Assembly (NCBI RefSeq): GCF_030388665.1
Contig: NZ_CP128846.1
Location: forward strand, 5,282,501 to 5,346,500
DNA length: 64,000 nt
Source: Streptomyces flavofungini
GTDB lineage: Bacteria > Actinomycetota > Actinomycetes > Streptomycetales > Streptomycetaceae
Direction: 5' to 3'
Positions 59,532 to 64,000 of the stretch are shown one piece after another. The stretch's first letter is position 1, and every line of letters begins with the position of its first letter. Under the pieces are notes generated by a model that saw nothing but the letters and a program-made list of their open reading frames with translations, was not told the origin of the DNA and ran no database searches. Both the position numbers and the translations under genes were made by a program.

Positions 59532-60035
59532 GTGCGTATCCGTACGGGGGCGGCGTCCGCTGCCCTGACCGCCGCTCTGCTGGCCGCCAGCGCCGCTGTT
59601 CCGGCGCAGGCCGCCGAGAACCGTGACGCGCAGCAGTACCGCAGCGTCACCAGCGAGAAGTCCGCCCGCGCCGGCTCCGGCATCGGCGCCTTCCGGACCT
59701 ACGGCGACAACGTGCACTTCTCGCACACGGTGCGGGGGCACATCAACGCGCACGGCTGGTGGAAGGTCCTGAGCGGCCCGGCCCGCGGCGTGAAGGCCAA
59801 GGTCACGGTCGACCTCCAGGTCAAGCGCGGCGGCCAGTGGAAGACGCTCACCAGGGCGTCCAAGAACGTCTACTCCGGCGGCGGCAGCGGCAAGCGTACG
59901 GCGGCCGCGTACAAGTGCACGTACAACGTGGGCCAGTACGACTTCCGCAGTGTCATCGACGTCGACCTGATCGGCTACCCGGACGACAACTACAAGAAGA
60001 TCACCGCCACGCAGAGGCTGGGCTGCGGGCTCTGA
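59532..60035 (+). CDS. Secreted hypothetical protein
   Basis: 167 residues. A Sec signal peptide is clear at the N-terminus (GAASAALTAALLAASAAVPA, then QAAE). The mature part is beta-rich, with HTVRGHINAHGWWKVLSGPA, VTVDLQVKRGGQWKTLTRAS and two cysteines (YKCTYNVGQYDF, QRLGCGL) that could form a disulfide. No family was recognised. The GTG is chosen because GGGGGA lies upstream; an ATG five codons earlier is in frame. An intrinsic terminator follows. Confidence 0.75.
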   Translation: MRIRTGAASAALTAALLAASAAVPAQAAENRDAQQYRSVTSEKSARAGSGIGAFRTYGDNVHFSHTVRGHINAHGWWKVLSGPARGVKAKVTVDLQVKRGGQWKTLTRASKNVYSGGGSGKRTAAAYKCTYNVGQYDFRSVIDVDLIGYPDDNYKKITATQRLGCGL

Positions 60036-60057
60036 GCGGCGCTGGTCGACGGCTGGC

Positions 60058-60089
60058 GGCGGGACTGGAAGTAGCCTTCCAGTCCCGCC
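60058..60089 (+). terminator. Intrinsic terminator with T-run
   Basis: Arms 60058-60071 (GGCGGGACTGGAAG) and 60076-60089 pair perfectly over 14 bp with the loop TAGC. CTTTTT follows eight bases later. A T-run is uncommon in Streptomyces terminators. It ends the secreted-protein gene and lies just before the start of the next gene. Confidence 0.85.
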
Positions 60090-60110
60090 ATCTGCTTTTT
60101 GGGAGTGCCC

Positions 60111-60914
60111 GTGTTTCTGCCCCCCACCGTCGTCGTCGGTCTGCATGGGGTCTTGCGGACGCACCCGTGGCTGGATCCTGCCGAGAACGCGGCGGACGAC
60201 GTCCTGTTCCTCGCGGTCGACCGGGCCGGAGCGTACGGCTGGCAGACCGTGAGCGGCTGGCTGCACGAGGGCGGCGAGGTCACGGCCAGCCATGAGCCGA
60301 CGGCGTGGGCCCATGAAGAGGTCGGCGGCGACTGGACCCAGGACGGCGGGGTGCGGCGCCTTGCGTGGCTGGGGGCAGGGGTTCTCACGGATCCGCCGCG
60401 CCCGGGGCTGCCGGTGCGGCCGATCGCCCTTGTCCTGTCCGAGACTTTGGCGCGGGCGGGCGCGGTGACGTTCACGGGCTTGGACGCGCTGCTGCCGCTG
60501 GGCGCGACGGCGCGGCCGACGGCCTTCCATCAGGTGGAACTGGCACCGTGGTTCGAGCTCGCGGACCCCGCTGCCCGGTACGAGGTGGTGGTGACGGTCG
60601 CCTGCCGACCCGGCGACGGGGGAGTGGGCGACGGCCCGACCCTGTGCGAGGCGGTACGTGACCGGGCCCAGGGCGCGCTGGAGGTCTCCGACCCGGTGGC
60701 GGCCGGGGCCGATCTCCCCGGCCTGGACCTGGACTTGGACGCTTCCCTCCACACCGAGGGCATGAGCGAGGTCCTCCGCTTTACTTGCGGCGTACGGGAG
60801 TGGTCGCCGGATGTCGCGGTGTGGCTGGTGGAACTGGTCGAGGAGGCTCTGCAGGAGGCGGGGCGAACGGGGCCTGTGGTGGTCACGGCTTCGGTGGGGC
60901 GGGTGGCTGGGTAG
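60111..60914 (+). CDS. Hypothetical cytoplasmic protein
   Basis: 267 residues, beginning VFLPPTVVVGLHGVLRTHPW and containing FLAVDRAGAYGWQTVSGWLH, VELAPWFELADPAARYEVVV and PDVAVWLVELVEEALQEAGR. No catalytic motif or membrane segment was recognised. The start is placed at the GTG preceded by GGGAG; alternative GTG and TTG codons lie within 12 bases upstream. It has no apparent link to the neighbouring afs genes. Confidence 0.65.
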   Translation: MFLPPTVVVGLHGVLRTHPWLDPAENAADDVLFLAVDRAGAYGWQTVSGWLHEGGEVTASHEPTAWAHEEVGGDWTQDGGVRRLAWLGAGVLTDPPRPGLPVRPIALVLSETLARAGAVTFTGLDALLPLGATARPTAFHQVELAPWFELADPAARYEVVVTVACRPGDGGVGDGPTLCEAVRDRAQGALEVSDPVAAGADLPGLDLDLDASLHTEGMSEVLRFTCGVREWSPDVAVWLVELVEEALQEAGRTGPVVVTASVGRVAG

Positions 60915-61053
60915 GGCCTGCGGCGGCGGTGCGGTGACTCGGCTCGGCGGTGGCACAGCGACGCCCCCTGGCCTCCGCGCTGAGGCGGGCCGGAGGGCGT
61001 GTCCCGCCCGTGCGGCAGGCCGGGGCCGAGCGGCGGCTCGGCCCCGGTGCGCG

Positions 61054-61338
61054 TCAGTTCTGCGGAGGGGTCGGCAGGTGGCCGTCTCCGAGCAGGGTCG
61101 GCAGGTGGCCGTCACCGGGCGGCGTCGGCAGGTGGCCGTCACCGAGCGGGCCGACCGGCAGGTGGCCGTCTCCGAGCGGGCCGACCGGCAGGTGGCCGTC
61201 ACCGAGCGGGCCGACCGGCAGGTGACCGTCGCTGGCCGGAGCCGGAGCGTGGTGATCCGCGAGGGCCGGGGTGGTTGCTCCGGCCGAGGCCGCGGTGATC
61301 ACGGCCAGGGTGACGAGGAACTTTCTGGTTCGAGTCAT
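61054..61338 (-). CDS. Secreted protein of DGHLP repeats, AfsS-like repeat family
   Basis: 94 residues. A signal peptide covers about residues 1-28 ([23 protein letters not shown] cleavage site). The mature chain is almost entirely repeats: [20 protein letters not shown] twice, [18 protein letters not shown] and [11 protein letters not shown]. AfsS, encoded next upstream, has GDGHIPAPP repeats, so the two share a repeat origin but act in different compartments. AAGGAG precedes the ATG. No function is known to me. Confidence 0.8.
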   Translation of the reverse strand: MTRTRKFLVTLAVITAASAGATTPALADHHAPAPASDGHLPVGPLGDGHLPVGPLGDGHLPVGPLGDGHLPTPPGDGHLPTLLGDGHLPTPPQN

Positions 61339-61462
61339 TTCAACTCCTTGGAGGGGGCAAGCTTTCAACGAACGACTCTAGCCGCACATTCCGGCACATG
61401 TTCGAACAAGTACTGCTAAATCTCTGCCAGTTGACGGGGCTCACAGTCGCCCTGGATACGCC

Positions 61463-61501
61463 ACGGCCGCGGCGGCTCCCCCTCCGCGCCGCCGCGGCCG
61501 T
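61463..61501 (-). terminator. Terminator hairpin after afsS
   Basis: Arms 61463-61476 (ACGGCCGCGGCGGC) and 61488-61501 are perfect 14-bp complements with an 11-base loop. It lies 20 bp after the afsS stop and before the promoter region of the secreted repeat protein, so the two genes are probably separate transcripts. Confidence 0.85.
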
Positions 61502-61521
61502 TCCCCGTCGGATAGAAAGCT

Positions 61522-61698
61522 TTAGTCCTTGGGCGGGGCGGGAATGTGTCCGTCGCCCTTCGTGGTGATGCGGCCGTCCTCCGGCGGGGCCGGGATGTGG
61601 CCATCGCCCTGCGGCGTGACCGGCCCGTCCGGCGGCGGGGCCGGGATGTGACCGTCGCCCATGGGCTTGAGCACCTTCTTCTTCTTGGCTTCGCTCAT
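61522..61698 (-). CDS. afsS: AfsS, small activator of secondary metabolism
   Basis: 58 residues, MSEAKKKKVLKPMGDGHIPA followed by two further units of the repeat (TPQGDGHIPAPP, TTKGDGHIPAPP). AfsS (AfsR2) of S. coelicolor is about 63 residues with the same TPxGDGHIPAP repeats. Its transcription is activated by phosphorylated AfsR and it raises antibiotic production through an unresolved mechanism. CAGGAG precedes the ATG. The gene lies directly downstream of afsR on the same strand with a 200-bp leader containing an AfsR-like site. Confidence 0.93.
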   Translation of the reverse strand: MSEAKKKKVLKPMGDGHIPAPPPDGPVTPQGDGHIPAPPEDGRITTKGDGHIPAPPKD

Positions 61699-61738
61699 CG
61701 TGACAACTCCTGCACAGTGCGGGGCTCCGGGACTAGAC

Positions 61739-61778
61739 CGCCCGCTCGGCAACTCCCCCGAGGGTCGCCGAGCGGGCG
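61739..61778 (-). promoter_or_regulatory. Hairpin in the afsS leader
   Basis: CGCCCGCTCGGC (61739-61750) and its complement (61767-61778) form a perfect 12-bp stem with a 16-base loop, 40 bp before the afsS start. It could end afsR read-through transcripts, act as an attenuator, or protect the afsS message. No T-run follows on the minus strand. Confidence 0.6.
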
Positions 61779-61849
61779 CTCCAGGGCCGCTCACGATAGC
61801 TGTGGGGCCCACGCGACCCGTCTGCCCCCCGACGCGACGGATCGACTGT

Positions 61850-61887
61850 TAGATAGTGGCAGTCGGTCATAAACGTTCGATGAACGT
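61850..61887 (-). promoter_or_regulatory. AfsR-type tandem heptamer site and afsS promoter
   Basis: On the minus strand ACGTTCATCGA (61887-61877) is followed directly by ACGTTTATGAC (61876-61866), an 11-bp-spaced direct repeat, the spacing used by SARP proteins. TATCTA (61855-61850) downstream could be part of the -10 region. AfsR is known to bind such repeats overlapping the afsS -35 region. Confidence 0.75.
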
Positions 61888-61901
61888 CCCAGTGGGCGAG
61901 G

Positions 61902-64000
61902 TCAGGCTGCCGCTACGGGGCGTAGAAGCGCCCGCACGTGGTCGGCCTCCGGCGACCCGGATTCCTCGTGGATGGCCAGGGCCTTCTGCCAGCAGGCCTG
62001 AGCGCGGTCGAGCTGCCTGAGGCTGTCGAGCGACCTGCCCAGCAGCGTCAGGGCGTTGGCGCGCATCCAGTCTCCCCCCACGCATCCGGTGGCGAGGGCC
62101 TGCTCTGCGTGCTGCGCCGCTTGGGCCGGCTGTTGGGCCGCCAAGTGAATCTCGGCGATGCGGAAGTGGGCCGTGCCCTCCCACAGGCGCTGGCGATTCT
62201 CTGCGAAGACCCTCAGCGCCTCTTGGGCCATCTCAATAGCTTCGCTGTAGCGTCCGGCGTGACTGAGGCTGATGCCGAAAGCCATCTTCGCATTGGCCAG
62301 GCGGAAGGTGAGACCTAGTTCGTCGTAGATCGCGATCCCCTGGCGGGCGAGGTCAATGGCCTTGGCCGTACGTCCCATGGAGACGAGGACTCGGGACAGG
62401 TTGCAGAGAGCGCTTGCCTCTCCGGGCTTGTTCCCGTCGCGGCGGAAGGCCTCGATCGCCTTGAGGAGATGGGTCTCGCAGGTCGCGTACTCGTTCAAGC
62501 AGAAAGAGGCGATACCCAGCTCATTCTGCCCGTTCCCGATGGACCAGGGGTCCTCGGACTCGAGTGACAGCTCCACTGCGCAGTGCAGCTCCGCCCTCGC
62601 TCGCTCGAAGTGCCCGCTCATGGTCAGGACTTGAGCGAGGCTCACTCGGGCCCGGCCTTCCGCGTGAGCATCCCCCTGCGCGGCCGCGGCGTCACGCGCC
62701 GCACAGGTCGCCAGCTCGTACCGAAGTGAACTCGCCCCGGACTCCGCCAGGTCCTTCGCGGCGATCAGAAGGTCCACGGCCCGCCGCAACGTGTTGGAGT
62801 CCAAGGACTGCTGAACGCAGGCCAAAATGCACAGGGCTTCAGCATGGAGCCAGTCCAATGCGCCGGAGTCGCTCTGGAACTCCAGCCCCGCCCGCTCCGT
62901 CACCGCCAGGTGATCCACCGTCCTGTCCCCAGGACGCTCGATCGCGTACACCCGCGCCGCCGAGGCCAGATAGAAGTCCAGCAACCGCGACAGCGCCGCG
63001 TCCCGCAGGGCCGGCGGCAGCTCGTCCCGTTCCGCGCAGGCGCGGGCGTAGAGCCGTACGAGGTCGTGGTAGCGGTAGCGGCCGGGTGCGGCGGACTCCA
63101 GGAGGGAGGTGTCGACGAGGGACTCCAGGAGGTCCTCGGCGTCCTCCAGCGGGAGGTCGAGCATGGCGGCGGCGGCCGGGAGGGAGATGTCTGGGCCGTC
63201 GGCGAGGCCGAGGAGGCGGAAGGCGCGGGCCTGGGCGGGTTCGAGCTGGCCGTAGCCGAGCTCGAACGTGGCCTCGACCGCGAGGTCGCCCGCCTGGAGC
63301 TCGTCGAGGCGCCGCCGCTCGTCGGCGAGCTTGGCGGCGAGCGTGGCGACGGTCCAGGTGCGCCGCGCGGCGAGCCGGGACGCCGCGATACGGATCGCGA
63401 GGGGGAGGAAGCCGCACGCGGCGACCACGTCGAGCGCGGCCTCGCGCTCCGACGCCACCCGCTCCTCGCCGATGATCTTCGTGAAGAGCTGCAGGGCTTC
63501 GTCGGGGGACATGACGTCGAGGTCGACGAGGTGCGCCCCGGCGAGGTCCACCATCCGCACCCGGCTGGTGACGAGCGCCGCGCACCCTTCCATGCCGGGC
63601 AGCAGCGGCCGCACCTGCGCGGCGTCGCGGGCGTTGTCGAGCAGAACGAGGACGCGGCGGCCGTCGAGGATGGAGCGGAACAGGGCGGCCCGCTCCTCCA
63701 GCGATTCCGGGATGGCGTCGTCCGCCGTGCCGAGGCCGCGCAGGAACGCGCCGAGCACCGTCTCGGGTTCGGCGGCGCGCGGCCCGGCTCCCTGGAGGTC
63801 GACGTACAACTGCCCGTCGGGGAAGTGGGCCCGCGCCGCGTGCGCGACGTGCACCGCCAGCGTCGTCTTGCCCACGCCCCCGATCCCCGCGAGCGCCGAC
63901 ACGGCCATCACGCGGCCCTCGGCCGTGGACAGGATGTCGCTGAGTTCCTTGACGAAGGAGACGCGGCCGGTGAAGTCCTGGACGGTGGCGGGCAGCTGGG
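61902..64000 (-). CDS. afsR: AfsR regulator, NB-ARC and TPR parts; N-terminus beyond the right edge
   Basis: At least 699 codons are visible. The nucleotide-binding domain opens with FTGRVSFVKELSDILSTAEG, P-loop GIGGVGKTTLA, VLVLLDNARDAAQVRPLLPG and ALVTSRVRM. A winged-helix-like region follows (FRLLGLADGPDISLPAAAAM), then about 300 residues of TPR repeats (GNGQNELGIASFCLNEYATC, GEASALCNLSRVLVSMGRTA). The SARP DNA-binding domain expected at the N-terminus is outside the window. The call as AfsR rests on afsS directly downstream and afsK nearby. It integrates kinase signals and activates afsS. Confidence 0.85.
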   Translation of the reverse strand, partial: QLPATVQDFTGRVSFVKELSDILSTAEGRVMAVSALAGIGGVGKTTLAVHVAHAARAHFPDGQLYVDLQGAGPRAAEPETVLGAFLRGLGTADDAIPESLEERAALFRSILDGRRVLVLLDNARDAAQVRPLLPGMEGCAALVTSRVRMVDLAGAHLVDLDVMSPDEALQLFTKIIGEERVASEREAALDVVAACGFLPLAIRIAASRLAARRTWTVATLAAKLADERRRLDELQAGDLAVEATFELGYGQLEPAQARAFRLLGLADGPDISLPAAAAMLDLPLEDAEDLLESLVDTSLLESAAPGRYRYHDLVRLYARACAERDELPPALRDAALSRLLDFYLASAARVYAIERPGDRTVDHLAVTERAGLEFQSDSGALDWLHAEALCILACVQQSLDSNTLRRAVDLLIAAKDLAESGASSLRYELATCAARDAAAAQGDAHAEGRARVSLAQVLTMSGHFERARAELHCAVELSLESEDPWSIGNGQNELGIASFCLNEYATCETHLLKAIEAFRRDGNKPGEASALCNLSRVLVSMGRTAKAIDLARQGIAIYDELGLTFRLANAKMAFGISLSHAGRYSEAIEMAQEALRVFAENRQRLWEGTAHFRIAEIHLAAQQPAQAAQHAEQALATGCVGGDWMRANALTLLGRSLDSLRQLDRAQACWQKALAIHEESGSPEADHVRALLRPVAAA

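Noticed and set aside
1..64000. tRNA, rRNA or riboswitch genes
   Set aside because: No T-loop GGTTCGA-type sequence with matching acceptor arms and no known riboswitch core was recognised by eye. A covariance-model scan would be decisive.

Overview
The window is high-GC actinobacterial chromosome, almost certainly Streptomyces. Codon third positions are strongly G/C, GTG starts and ATGA/GTGA overlaps are common, and it carries hallmark genes: purU, an ECF sigma/anti-sigma pair with STAS and EF-hand neighbours, and the secondary-metabolism regulators afsK, afsR (3' part) and afsS. The order TetR - VOC protein - afsK, and afsR - afsS, recalls the afs region of S. coelicolor (from memory, not searched). 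No tRNA, rRNA, CRISPR array or transposase was seen.

Layout. 1-16 kb is mostly housekeeping and regulatory: a PAS/GAF sensor (cut by the left edge), a two-gene ABC exporter, a prim-pol-like protein, an HTH/TPR regulator, a proline-rich membrane protein, a solute-binding lipoprotein, purU, the ECF sigma factor with its fused zinc-finger anti-sigma, a STAS protein and an EF-hand protein. 16-57 kb holds a dispersed acyl-CoA catabolic gene set: two AMP-forming CoA ligases, one NDP-forming CoA ligase, two large-type and two small-type acyl-CoA dehydrogenases, two crotonase-fold proteins, an SDR, a zinc alcohol dehydrogenase, two SCP-x-like thiolases, two DUF35 zinc-ribbon/OB proteins, a flavin reductase, a flavin monooxygenase and an F420-type protein. 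Unrelated genes lie between them (two MFS transporters, a GlxA-type regulator, a MarR/isochorismatase pair, an XRE/DUF6879 island, a MepB-like protein, an RTX-repeat secreted protein, a decayed serine hydrolase). 51-64 kb carries afsK, a Uma2 protein, small secreted proteins, afsS with a secreted look-alike, and the C-terminal two thirds of afsR.

The main observation is a 13-bp palindrome, consensus TGACGgtnCGTCA, at twelve places (17.78 to 56.22 kb). Eleven lie in front of catabolic genes, often paired or in divergent intergenic regions. The twelfth, a weaker match, overlaps the start codon of the only TetR gene in the block (49049-49696). This reads as one TetR regulon spread over about 40 kb. 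Its enzymes come in duplicate sets (ligase, heteromeric dehydrogenase, crotonase, thiolase with DUF35 partner), the logic of actinobacterial sterol or bile-acid side-chain degradation, but no steroid-ring gene is present, so the substrate is open.

A second observation is that afsS (three GDGHIP repeats) is followed by a gene for a signal-peptide-bearing protein built from six DGHLP repeats, apparently a secreted derivative of the same repeat. Start sites were chosen from ribosome-binding sites and overlaps. All functions are inferred from motifs and remembered families; no database search was possible.
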